Positions 18,701 to 26,510 of a DNA stretch of 64,000 bases are shown here, piece by piece. Below the pieces are notes generated by a model. It saw only the letters and a list, made by a program, of their open reading frames with translations, ran no database searches and was not told where the DNA came from. Each line of letters starts with the position of its first letter. The first letter of the stretch is position 1. The stretch is from Smithella sp. Its GTDB lineage: Bacteria; Desulfobacterota; Syntrophia; Syntrophales; Smithellaceae. Where the stretch lies: the NCBI GenBank assembly GCA_012510495.1, contig JAAZHX010000034.1, positions 1-64,000 on the forward strand, read 5' to 3'. A program made the translations under genes and the position numbers.

Positions 18701-20002
18701 TCACTTTTCACTTTTTGTAGCGCGACTGGCTTTACCACAAGAATTCATTTGATGAAACGACTGTTTTACCTCTCCCGCAAGATACAGGGAGCCCAGAGCG
18801 CAGATCATATCTTCTTCTTCCGCCATTCCCAGCGCCAAAGAAACCGCCTCATCGACCGTCCCCGCCACTACCGCTTTAAAGCCCGTTTCTTTCAACAGGC
18901 AGGCGAGACGCTCCGGAGGCACGGCTCGCCCGGTCGGAAGCGGCGGCAAAATCGTGACCGCAGCCAGGGGCGCGATCTTTTGCAGCATGCTGCGGTAATC
19001 CTTATCCGACAAAACGGCAAAAATCAGAATCAAACGCCGGCAAAAAAAAATCTCCTGCAGCGCGCGGCACAATGCCCGAACGCCGGAAGGATTATGGGCG
19101 CCGTCCAGCAGGAAAACCGGCCGGGCGCAAAGAATTTCCATGCGGGCCTCCCAGCGTGTTTTTCTTAAACCGGCGCGGATCGCCTCATCTGTTATTTTTA
19201 AACCGTTTCTTTCTACGATCTCCAGAGCGGCCAGCGCCAGCGCCGCATTGGCCAATTGATGCCTGCCGGCGAGCGCAATGCGAAGAGAGCTGATTCTCCG
19301 GTTAAGCCCGTAATAGTCAAGCGTACCGTCTTTTTGCCGGATCATTTCAAAGTCCTTCCCCAGACGGTATAATCGGGCTTTTTCCCGGCGGCAGACAGAG
19401 GCCAGATGATCCGCCACCTTCCGCTGCGTGACGCCGGTAATGCAGACGCCTTTCTGCTTGATGATCCCGGCCTTTTCACCCGCCACCGCCGTCAAGGCAT
19501 GGCCCAGATAAGCCGTGTGCTCGAGTCCGATATTGGTGATTATGGAAACCAGCGGACGGCAGACATTGGTTGCATCGAGCCTGCCGCCAAGCCCGACTTC
19601 CATCACCGCAATGTCCGCCCGCGCCCTTTGAAAATAAATAAACGCCGCCGCGGTCAGCGCTTCAAAGTAAGATACGGGCTCAGCTGCTTTGGCCTGAATT
19701 TCCGACAGAATACGGCCAAGATCGCGCCCGGGAATTTTTTTCCCGTCCAGCACAATCCGTTCCCGGACATCCGTCAGATGAGGCGAGGTATAAAGTCCGG
19801 TCCTGAAGCCCGCCTCCCTGAGGATGGAAGCCGTCATCGCGGCCGTTGATCCTTTGCCGTTGGTACCCCCGATCAGCAGGGTGAAATAATCGTTCTGGGG
19901 AGAGCCAAACCGCTCCAGCAGCCCGGTGATTGCCTCCAGGCCGAAACGCATGACGTCGATATTCAGGCGGGAAAGATATGCGCCGGGATTCAAGGAATTC
20001 AT
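18701..20002 (-). CDS. folC: Folylpolyglutamate / dihydrofolate synthase
   Basis: Mur-ligase-family enzyme that adds glutamate to folates, 433 residues. The ATP-binding loop GTNGKGSTAAM is at about 46-56, ITNIGLEHTAYLG follows at the magnesium/folate region, and FLLDGAHNPSGVRAL marks the C-terminal glutamate-ligase domain. It lies between the beta-lactamase-fold gene (15 bases upstream) and lptD, probably one transcript. Whether it also has dihydrofolate synthase activity cannot be read from sequence. Confidence 0.95.
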   Translation of the reverse strand: MNSLNPGAYLSRLNIDVMRFGLEAITGLLERFGSPQNDYFTLLIGGTNGKGSTAAMTASILREAGFRTGLYTSPHLTDVRERIVLDGKKIPGRDLGRILSEIQAKAAEPVSYFEALTAAAFIYFQRARADIAVMEVGLGGRLDATNVCRPLVSIITNIGLEHTAYLGHALTAVAGEKAGIIKQKGVCITGVTQRKVADHLASVCRREKARLYRLGKDFEMIRQKDGTLDYYGLNRRISSLRIALAGRHQLANAALALAALEIVERNGLKITDEAIRAGLRKTRWEARMEILCARPVFLLDGAHNPSGVRALCRALQEIFFCRRLILIFAVLSDKDYRSMLQKIAPLAAVTILPPLPTGRAVPPERLACLLKETGFKAVVAGTVDEAVSLALGMAEEEDMICALGSLYLAGEVKQSFHQMNSCGKASRATKSEK

Positions 20003-20017
20003 GGGATTGCCGGTAAA

Positions 20018-20785
20018 TTAAAGACGAATAACCTGACCGTCTTGAACGATGTTAATTTTGCTTTCCGGAATCGAAGCGACCTGACGGTGGATAATTCCCG
20101 CATACCTCGGTTTCATATGGTAGAGGTAAATATCGGGTATGGCGCCATTCAATTTCTTCAGTTCCGCCGCAAGCGTCCGGGGAGTGAGATGGCCTGTTTT
20201 GTCCGCAAGGCTTTGCATTTCGGAAGGCAAAGACGTTTCCACAAAAATCGCCCGGAGGCCTTTTGCGGCCCCGGCAACTTTCCACACCTCTTCGGTAGGC
20301 CCCGTATCACCGAGGAAAAGGACCGCTTTTCCCTGCGACTCCATCAGAAATCCCATGGTTTCCACGGTATGATGAACAGGAATGGCCCGCACCCGCCAAT
20401 CGCCCAGGATTTTTTGACGGCCGGCTGTGAGAATCTCAAATTTGACCAGAGGGTTTTTAGCGCTGGGGATTCTGGAAAAATCAGGCCAGATTTCGTTGTT
20501 GAAAAGATGACGGTGGAGACTTTCAATAACCCCCCGGCTGCCGCAGATTCTCAGCGGAGTCTTTCGCTTCGCGTAGCTGATATTGTCCGCAAGAAACATA
20601 ATGTCGTGCACATGGTCCAGGTGGGCGTGCGTGACCAGTATGTAATCGATGAGAAGCTGCTGTCGAAGCGTCAGGACCTGCGTGATAGCGCCTGCATCAA
20701 TCAGGATGTTTTTCCCCAGCAAAAAACTGGTCGTATTGTGATTCGGCAACTGTGAGCCGTGACAGCCCAGAACCCGTATCCTCAT
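20018..20785 (-). CDS. Metallo-beta-lactamase-fold, class II cyclic-nucleotide phosphodiesterase-like
   Basis: 255 residues from ATG 20785, which has GGGAG six bases upstream; an open frame 14 codons longer lacks a better site. The metal motif THAHLDHVHD and the downstream HHTVETMGF and FLGDTGPTEEVW correspond to the metallo-hydrolase fold and most closely to class II 3',5'-cyclic-AMP phosphodiesterases (PDE1/CpdP type). The family hydrolyses cAMP/cGMP; here the substrate is unproven. It heads the folC-lptD unit, which gives no direct functional hint. Confidence 0.78.
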   Translation of the reverse strand: MRIRVLGCHGSQLPNHNTTSFLLGKNILIDAGAITQVLTLRQQLLIDYILVTHAHLDHVHDIMFLADNISYAKRKTPLRICGSRGVIESLHRHLFNNEIWPDFSRIPSAKNPLVKFEILTAGRQKILGDWRVRAIPVHHTVETMGFLMESQGKAVLFLGDTGPTEEVWKVAGAAKGLRAIFVETSLPSEMQSLADKTGHLTPRTLAAELKKLNGAIPDIYLYHMKPRYAGIIHRQVASIPESKINIVQDGQVIRL

Positions 20786-20823
20786 GTCATGCTCCCGCCG
20801 TCCGTGATCGTAAACGGCATACG

Positions 20824-20856
20824 GCAAGGGAGAGAAACCTCCCTTCTCTCCCTTGC
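20824..20856. terminator. 13-bp perfect stem-loop between acyl-CoA dehydrogenase and phosphodiesterase genes
   Basis: A perfect 13-bp stem (20824-20836 with 20844-20856) and a 7-base loop, followed by TTTTT on the plus strand. It lies 34 bases after the stop of the minus-strand acyl-CoA dehydrogenase gene. A canonical U-tract would be formed only by plus-strand transcription, where no gene is close; on the minus strand it would act as a 3' stabilising or U-less stop structure. Confidence 0.5.
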
Positions 20857-20890
20857 TTTTTCAAAACGCGGTGTTGATTCTGCCCCCCAC

Positions 20891-22606
20891 TTATTCATTC
20901 ATCGCATATTCGCCGTTCAGAACATAAACATATTCCTTCCAGACTCGCTCATATTGGGCGTCATCTCCCTGGGCCCTGATCAGCATGATTTCTTTGCAGT
21001 AGGCTCGCTGTTCGTCTTTCGTGTTGTGCATGCCGTAGATTTGCAGGGCGAACCGGGCAAAATCGCGCACCATGAAATCAAAAATCTGATTGAGCACGTC
21101 GGGATCGGTGTTGTCAAATTTGGCCTGTTCCAGAATCAGTTGACCATAGACCACGATGGAGAACATCTCCCCCAGCGGCAGAGAAAACAGCGGATCCATA
21201 TCCTGAGCCTTGTCCGGACCGGCTTTCTCCAGCAATTCCCTGAACAGCTCAATCTGTTTGATGAAAGTGGCCACATTGGGAAGCTGCTTATTCGCTTCGA
21301 AAACCGGTTTGTAGTCATGGAACTGAACAGATCCCAGACCTTTGGTCGGTCCCTGATCGAAGAGAAACATATCATCCTTCAGGGAGAAATCGGGCGCAAT
21401 CGGAGGATAAGCGGCGGCATTGAAAAAATAGTTTTTCATGAACTTGCGGATCAGTTGAACATTGACGTGAACCGTCCCCTCCAGCTTGGAAGGCCCCCGA
21501 ATATCGCTGGCGCCGAGGGAAAAATAGGTGTCCTTTTCAAACCCCTTGGCGGCAATGACTTCCCACAGAAGGTTAATCACGTCCTCGGCCTGAAGCGTCA
21601 CCTTCATTTTGCTGGTGGGATTGTACAGCAAGTAGCGGCGGTCCTGCGCGTTGGCGTTGCGGAAATAGTCGGTGGCGCGGCGCTGGTAGAGCTTCATGCC
21701 CACAATCCTCAGCCAGGCGTCCATGAAATTCTTCTTCACATGCGGCATGGCGGTCACGGGAATGCCGTAAAGAATCCGGTTTGCGGCATGGGTGATGGCT
21801 TCATAAAAGCAGTGTTCGGCGACACCGAGGGAAGCCGGACCGATGTTGAATTTGCCGATATTCACGGTGTTCAGCGCGGAATCCCAGGCGTGCGGTCCGC
21901 GCGACAGAATATCGTCTTCGGTAATGGGATAATCATGAAGCGCAAAGTTGGATACGTATTCCTGGTGAGAAATGACGTTCTTCTTCAGCTCATAGGCCTT
22001 GTGGCGGTAATTGGTGACAAAAAAAGTATAATCGTCCGTGCCGTCCTTCACCTTGCCCAGCGTGGAAACCATTTCCGCCTCGTTGCCGTTGCCGATGTAG
22101 TATTTTTCCCCGTTGGCCACCCAGGTTCCGTCCGGTTTGGGCGTCAGGCTGGTTTCAGTAGAATAAATATCCGCGCCGTGCGTTTTTTCGGACAGACCGA
22201 AGGCGAAGATCGCCCCTTTTTTGAGCAGGTCGGCCGCTTTTTGCTTGGCTTTTTCATTGGGGCTCATCCAGATGGGGCCAAGTCCCAGGATACTGACTTG
22301 GAAGCAATACCAATAGCCCAACCCGTAAAAGGCCAGAAGTTCACTATATTCGCTGTTGCGGGCAGTATCCCAACGGCAATCCGGATCGCCTCCCCCATAC
22401 CGGCTGGGGGTGAGAAGTTTGGCAAAGATCTGTTCCTTGCCGATAAAATCAATAAATTCGCGATACCAGACTTTCTTGTTGTAATCTTCCGTGATGCGAG
22501 TTTTGCCCATCTTCTCGAAGAAGGCAATGGTTTTGTCCATGATGGCCTTTGATCCTTTATCGGACATCAGGGACTGGTACTTTTTCGGCTGCAACAGATA
22601 ATTCAT
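20891..22606 (-). CDS. Acyl-CoA dehydrogenase (large form)
   Basis: 571-residue FAD enzyme of the acyl-CoA dehydrogenase family. Seen: FAFGLSEKTHGAD and NGEKYYIGNGNEAEM for the flavin/substrate region of the middle domain, and a C-terminal helical domain with an extension that makes it longer than the usual 380-400 residues. It should oxidise an acyl-CoA to the enoyl-CoA in fatty-acid or aromatic-acid breakdown; the substrate is not predictable. AAAGGAGCG lies before the start. No electron-transfer flavoprotein genes are adjacent. Confidence 0.88.
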   Translation of the reverse strand: MNYLLQPKKYQSLMSDKGSKAIMDKTIAFFEKMGKTRITEDYNKKVWYREFIDFIGKEQIFAKLLTPSRYGGGDPDCRWDTARNSEYSELLAFYGLGYWYCFQVSILGLGPIWMSPNEKAKQKAADLLKKGAIFAFGLSEKTHGADIYSTETSLTPKPDGTWVANGEKYYIGNGNEAEMVSTLGKVKDGTDDYTFFVTNYRHKAYELKKNVISHQEYVSNFALHDYPITEDDILSRGPHAWDSALNTVNIGKFNIGPASLGVAEHCFYEAITHAANRILYGIPVTAMPHVKKNFMDAWLRIVGMKLYQRRATDYFRNANAQDRRYLLYNPTSKMKVTLQAEDVINLLWEVIAAKGFEKDTYFSLGASDIRGPSKLEGTVHVNVQLIRKFMKNYFFNAAAYPPIAPDFSLKDDMFLFDQGPTKGLGSVQFHDYKPVFEANKQLPNVATFIKQIELFRELLEKAGPDKAQDMDPLFSLPLGEMFSIVVYGQLILEQAKFDNTDPDVLNQIFDFMVRDFARFALQIYGMHNTKDEQRAYCKEIMLIRAQGDDAQYERVWKEYVYVLNGEYAMNE

Positions 22607-22694
22607 ATGGCGCTCCTTTCGTCCCGGGAAAATGAGTTTTATGCCGTGAAATCTACGCTATTTTAAAGAAAGAATCTACTTCAAAATTATTCCT

Positions 22695-23519
22695 TTACGG
22701 CGCCTTCGGAAGCAGGCTCAGCCAGGTGTGCCGCTCCAGAAACGAACCGGGGACATTGTGCTCCATTTCTTCAAACAGGGCAAAGGGGGCGGCAAAGGTC
22801 ATGAAGTTGCCGTCGCCCAACTGCTTGCGCACATAAACGCGGGCCGAAAGATCGGTCAGCCCCACCACCGCTCGGGGTCTGTCCGACCGTGCCTCCCGGT
22901 AAGGGTAAATGCCGATATTCTGGCAGCCGGCCGCATACGGCATGATCACATTTTCATTGCCGCCGCGGGCGTAATTGGCCAGCACCGTCAGCGCGGAAAG
23001 CTGGTCGGGATTGACAAAAAACAGAATCGTCCGCGGTTTTTCCTTTGCCGGATCGATCGAAGACAAAGGCTTGAACACCACATAAGCAGCCGGCACATCC
23101 ATCATCGGCAGGGCCTCGACAAATTTTTCCGTCAGCTCCGGATTTTTGATATAGCGCTCGCCGTTCAAAAAATTTTCATGACTCTCGCTGGTCATAAAAG
23201 CCTTGATTTTTTCGGCAATCTCCGGCCCGCCTGGGCGTCCGGCATTCCCCGACGACAGAAAATGGCAGAATCCCTCCATACCGCCGGGAAAATTCAGATA
23301 CTGATTGCCGAAACCCAGCCCCACCCCGCCGCCGAAACAGCCGAACGTTTTTCGATCCGCCACGGCGGTCCTGCCCTTGGCCGCGGAAACGGCCAGCCAC
23401 ATCACACAGCCCCACTTGCCCTCGGTAAACTGCATCGCGCCTTCCGGCTTTTCATCCGACCACAAAATCGCCACCGGCTCATATTGAAGTTGAATCGCTT
23501 GGGCTATTTGACTTTTCAT
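22695..23519 (-). CDS. DUF169 family protein
   Basis: 274 residues from ATG 23519, which has AGGAGG eight bases upstream; the longer open frame upstream of this lacks protein-like character. The features of the DUF169 family are present: early VAILWSDEKPEGAMQF, GCVMWL, a Gly-rich FGCFGGGVGLGFGN, and MMDVPAAYVVFKPL. Function of the family is unknown; it is common in anaerobes and methanogens, often near redox or C1 genes. Several conserved Cys (in KWGCVMW, FGCFGG, AAGCQN) could bind a metal or cofactor; that is speculation. Confidence 0.85.
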   Translation of the reverse strand: MKSQIAQAIQLQYEPVAILWSDEKPEGAMQFTEGKWGCVMWLAVSAAKGRTAVADRKTFGCFGGGVGLGFGNQYLNFPGGMEGFCHFLSSGNAGRPGGPEIAEKIKAFMTSESHENFLNGERYIKNPELTEKFVEALPMMDVPAAYVVFKPLSSIDPAKEKPRTILFFVNPDQLSALTVLANYARGGNENVIMPYAAGCQNIGIYPYREARSDRPRAVVGLTDLSARVYVRKQLGDGNFMTFAAPFALFEEMEHNVPGSFLERHTWLSLLPKAP

Positions 23520-23546
23520 GTTGAATCCTCCTGAACATTTGACCGG

Positions 23547-23575
23547 ATTATACTTTTCGATTTGAGAAAAATAAA
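23547..23575 (-). promoter_or_regulatory. Promoter for the DUF169 gene
   Basis: A perfect TATAAT on the minus strand (23547-23552), 17 bases from a weak TTTATT (23570-23575), about 28 bases ahead of the DUF169 start codon. From there to the MITE at 23815 no gene is supported. Confidence 0.45.
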
Positions 23576-23814
23576 GATTCTTTTTCACCCCTATTGTCTC
23601 ATCAATAAATATTACCGAGAGAAGCGAATGTTTGGTGGCCCGGTCCGGCAATCCCGCCGTCCATGCCAGCGCCGTTTTTCGGAAGGTCCCGGACGCGAGC
23701 CCGGCACAAATCTTTTTCAAAAAATAATCTATTTGACAGAACGCACGGGGATAGCCAGCACGCTGGTATCGTCCGACTGGGGATACCATGAACGGTTACC
23801 ATAGCCAAAAGTGA

Positions 23815-23944
23815 CGTCCTCGTAAAAAATCAATTTCGCACTCTTTTCGTCTTACCGGCGAAAGCCGGTATCCAGTAATTACAGTTGGTTATGGACCCCG
23901 GCCTTCGCCGGGGTGACGGTTTGGGTTACTTTTTACGAGTTCAT
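23815..23944. repeat. MITE-like palindromic element
   Basis: About 130 bases. Ten-base terminal inverted repeats CTCGTAAAAA (23819-23828) and TTTTTACGAG (23930-23939) enclose two inner hairpins: one with CCGGCGAAAGCCGG and one with CCCCGGCCTTCGCCGGGG. The two inner arms are imperfect mirror images of each other, so the whole unit can fold on itself. A 9-base direct repeat CAAAAGTGA stands on each side (23806-23814 and 23945-23953) and may be a target-site duplication. There is no coding capacity. Units of this build, with CCGGCGAAAGCCGG cores, are common in Desulfobacterota genomes as far as I know. Confidence 0.75.
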
Positions 23945-24019
23945 CAAAAGTGAAGTAGGCAGCCTCGGAACCACGCGTTTCGAATGACCATACATACCAA
24001 TTTGGTATATCGGGTACTG

Positions 24020-24307
24020 TCAACTTTTTTGTGTAAAATTTTCATAGGCCAATTTTTTGAAGAAAGGCAGATTCTTACGCACTTTTCCAACAGGGTTTGA
24101 CCGCCAATGTAATTCCATTTTCAAACTTATAAAAGCCAGAATCCGATAGCAGGCCGCTTCACCAGCCAGTATCTCTATCGGCCTGGTTCTTCTTCTGAAT
24201 TCTTTGTTGAGCCGTTCAATAGCATTGGTGGTGCGTAAAAAGATACATTCCTCTTCGGGAAAGTTGAAAAAGGTTAAACAGGAATGAATGGATCTTTCCA
24301 GACAGCT
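24020..24307 (-). pseudogene. IS256-family transposase, C-terminal fragment
   Basis: On the minus strand this encodes about 95 residues ending at TGA 24020-24022. It reads LRTTNAIERLNKEFRRRT, then GEAACYRILAFISLKMELHW and RSNPVGKVRKNLPFF, which is the classic C-terminus of IS256/Mutator-type transposases, including the last catalytic-domain part with the conserved Glu region. The N-terminal three quarters are missing. Just beyond its stop, GGGTACTGTCAA at about 24012 looks like the terminal repeat of such an element. Non-functional remnant. Confidence 0.85.
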
Positions 24308-24312
24308 CGCCG

Positions 24313-24540
24313 CTGAACCTCATAATCCAGATACACTCTCTTCGATCCGATCGGAACCATCCGGAATCGCCGGGAAAGTGTCCCTCGAAGGATAACGTCC
24401 CGACATCGACAGTCCGAACACCGAAACTTTCCCCGCTTGCGCTTGACCGAGAAGATAATGGCACCATCCTGGTATCGGCTGTGAACATACTCATCGCCAA
24501 CCAAACCAAAACCGTGATACAAAAGACTCGTGGACATGCC
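24313..24540 (-). pseudogene. ISL3-family transposase, N-terminal fragment
   Basis: About 76 residues from ATG 24540: STSLLYHGFGLVGDEYVHSR, a zinc-finger pair (CSDC), and RRFRMVPIGSKRVYLDYEVQ, which match the N-terminal zinc-binding domain of ISL3 transposases. The similarity stops after Arg at about 24313, where the frame runs into the IS256 fragment in a different frame and ends at a stop. The helix-turn-helix and DDE parts are gone. Two unrelated IS families are therefore joined end to end. Confidence 0.75.
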
Positions 24541-24632
24541 CCCCTTTTGTAATTGGAAATCTTCGGCAAATTCCCTTTTGGGGGTATGTCCATTTTCCCA
24601 ACTGCTAAAAGTACGCATCAACCGGATGAACC

Positions 24633-24664
24633 AAAAAAAGAGTTACGGCAATAAACCGTAACTC
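24633..24664 (-). terminator. Intrinsic terminator of the Lys-rich protein gene
   Basis: Minus strand: perfect 9-bp stem GAGTTACGG/CCGTAACTC (24640-24648 and 24656-24664), 7-base loop, then seven T (24633-24639). It lies 47 bases after the stop of the gene ending at 24712. Confidence 0.85.
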
Positions 24665-24711
24665 TCTGTCCCGTTCTTCACGGGGAAACGTTTGCGATTT
24701 TTTCGGAGGCG

Positions 24712-25104
24712 CTATTCCGCCGGGGCGTCTTCTTTCTTTTTCTTTGGCTTCTTCGGGGCCCCTCCTTCAGCCGAAGCAGCCTTCTTTTTGGGCTCTTTTT
24801 CAGCCGCTGCCGCCTTCTTCTTTGGTTTGGCTTCTTTTTCCGGCGCGGCCGGGGCTTCCTTGGGCGCATCCTTTTCCGCCAGTTTTTTGGCTTTGGCCTG
24901 TTTCAATGCTTCGATTTTTGCAATGTTTTTATCAAAAGCAGCAATGCGGATGTCCGTTTCACGAATTTGCGATCGCAGTTTCTTTACCATGGGGTCTTTT
25001 TCTTTGGCGTCCCCAAGCGATTCCAGTTTCTGTAGCCGGAGTTCCAGCTTCTTTTCCAGTACCCGGCGTTGCTCCATTCTGACTTCCCTGCTTTTTGATG
25101 CCAT
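24712..25104 (-). CDS. Small coiled-coil protein with Lys/Ala-rich tail
   Basis: 130 residues of no recognised family. Residues 1-75 are a charged helix with heptad-like spacing (EQRRVLEKKLELRLQKLESL and more), so a coiled coil is likely. Residues 76-130 are a low-complexity tail of Lys, Ala, Pro and Glu with repeated PKKK units. No signal peptide or membrane segment. The tail recalls histone-H1-like or ribosome-associated bacterial tails and may bind nucleic acid; this is inference. A strong terminator follows. The gene borders the transposase scrap zone. Its codon use does not look odd. Confidence 0.7.
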   Translation of the reverse strand: MASKSREVRMEQRRVLEKKLELRLQKLESLGDAKEKDPMVKKLRSQIRETDIRIAAFDKNIAKIEALKQAKAKKLAEKDAPKEAPAAPEKEAKPKKKAAAAEKEPKKKAASAEGGAPKKPKKKKEDAPAE

Positions 25105-25187
25105 CTTATCCTCCCTCGAAAATTGACAAAATACCTTGAATTGCCGGGGAAAGTAGCAATATTTTCATCAGAAAGCCACCTTTTTTT

Positions 25188-25213
25188 AAGGAACGGTTGC
25201 GACCGTTCCTTAC
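25188..25213. repeat. Dispersed palindromic repeat, copy 1
   Basis: AAGGAACGG and CCGTTCCTT pair around TTGCGA to form a 9-bp stem. The segment GGAACGGTTGCGACCGTTCC plus TTAC recurs at 57985-58010 with two internal changes. Both copies lie at the 3' end of a minus-strand gene, here 12 bases past the stop of the RNA methyltransferase gene, so it may serve as a terminator-like or REP element. Confidence 0.6.
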
Positions 25214-25225
25214 TATCCACCCCGG

Positions 25226-26383
25226 TCATTTACGCCGTAGCAGGCCGACAGTTTCGATATGCTCGGTTTGCGAAAACATATCAAGGGGTTGCAAGCTCTC
25301 TAGAACATATCCGCACTCGTTTAAATATTTTACATCGCGCGCCTGCGTTGCCGGATTGCAGGAAACATAAATGAGTTCGGGGCATTTCATCCTGGAGATA
25401 GCGGCAAGCGTCTTAGGATCAAGACCGGCGCGCGGGGGATCCAGAAGGATAAGGTCAACCGCATCCTGCCTTTCGGCCATGCCGCTTAAGACATCCCCGA
25501 TGTCGGCGCAAATAAACTCCGCATTTTGTATCCCGTTTCGCTCGGCATTTTCCCGCGCGTACTGAACGGACTTTTCATGAATTTCAACGCCGGTCAGCCG
25601 TTCGGCACTTTGCGCCAGAAAGATGGAAAAAAGCCCCGACCCGCAGCAGGCATCGAGGACGGATGCCCTTTTTCCCAGACCGGCCAGGCGGCATACTTTA
25701 TCCACCATGGCGTCCGTCAGATATAAATTGGTCTGAAAAAATCCCGAGCGCGGAACAAGAAATTCCCGCCCTTGCACGGTTCTCACAACAGCATCGCCCA
25801 CGCGGCCGTGCGGATTCGACCAGAAGATCAGATCGCTGCCGTCTTGTTCAAAGCGCTCCCGCGATCTTGCCTCGATGATCTGCTGATTGATCGATTCATC
25901 CATAATCTCGCAGCGTTCAATATCCACAAGTCTGCTGCCGGAGGCGTCCATGAATCCCAGATGAAAGCCCTTGCGCGTTTTGGCTGTGTGCAGTTCGGCC
26001 TTTCCCCGGTAGCCATAAACGCGCGGCGACGCCATGACTTCTTCAACCGGCGGGTCCGGTAATTTGCCGATTTTTAAAAAAGCCTCTTTTACCTGGGCCT
26101 GCTTGATGTTCAACTGATGATGGTAAGCGATGTGCTGATAGGAACAGCCTCCGCACCGGCCGTAATACCGGCAAAGCGGCGTCGTTCTCTGCGGGGAAGG
26201 CTCTACAATGCTCAGCAGACGCCCCCGCGCGAATTTTTTCCTGCGCTCAACGATTTCAATGTCCGCAACGTCTCCCGCGGCGGTGAACGGCACAAAAATC
26301 ACCAGACCGTCGGCCCGCCCGACGCCTGCGCCGCCAAAGGCAACCGATTGAATGTTCAAGCGGCAGTATTCTCCGATTCTCAT
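25226..26383 (-). CDS. rlmD: RNA m5U methyltransferase (RlmD/TrmA family)
   Basis: 385 residues from ATG 26383 (AGGAGG is close upstream). N-terminal TRAM domain (RLNIQSVAFGGAGVGR), a 4Fe-4S cluster motif CRYYGRCGGC with a further Cys in DIERCEI, and a SAM methyltransferase domain with LDACCGSGLFS, LDPPRAGLD and the catalytic Cys in YVSCNPATQARD. These enzymes methylate C5 of uridine in 23S rRNA (U1939 or U747) or tRNA (U54). The iron-sulfur motif favours rRNA type RlmC/RlmD; the exact target is not certain. Confidence 0.9.
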   Translation of the reverse strand: MRIGEYCRLNIQSVAFGGAGVGRADGLVIFVPFTAAGDVADIEIVERRKKFARGRLLSIVEPSPQRTTPLCRYYGRCGGCSYQHIAYHHQLNIKQAQVKEAFLKIGKLPDPPVEEVMASPRVYGYRGKAELHTAKTRKGFHLGFMDASGSRLVDIERCEIMDESINQQIIEARSRERFEQDGSDLIFWSNPHGRVGDAVVRTVQGREFLVPRSGFFQTNLYLTDAMVDKVCRLAGLGKRASVLDACCGSGLFSIFLAQSAERLTGVEIHEKSVQYARENAERNGIQNAEFICADIGDVLSGMAERQDAVDLILLDPPRAGLDPKTLAAISRMKCPELIYVSCNPATQARDVKYLNECGYVLESLQPLDMFSQTEHIETVGLLRRK

Positions 26384-26402
26384 GATCCTCCTGACGCGGG
26401 GC

Positions 26403-26431
26403 ACTATCCTATATTGCGGGAAGGGAGTCAA
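26403..26431 (-). promoter_or_regulatory. Promoter for the RNA methyltransferase gene
   Basis: Minus strand: TTGACT (26426-26431), 17-base spacer, GATAGT (26403-26408), about 20 bases ahead of the start codon. It leaves room for a divergent promoter toward the rhomboid gene (TTTACA about 26451, TATTGA about 26474). Confidence 0.45.
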
Positions 26432-26510
26432 CCGGGCGGACGCATTTTTCTTTACAACTCTTTTTTTTGTTGTTATTGATACGCTCTACGAAAACGACAA
26501 GGAATCCATA

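Noticed and set aside
20759-22552. Long plus-strand open frame of nearly 600 codons
   Set aside because: It lies entirely opposite the acyl-CoA dehydrogenase and the start of the phosphodiesterase, whose motifs are clear; GC-rich codon use leaves the antisense frame open.
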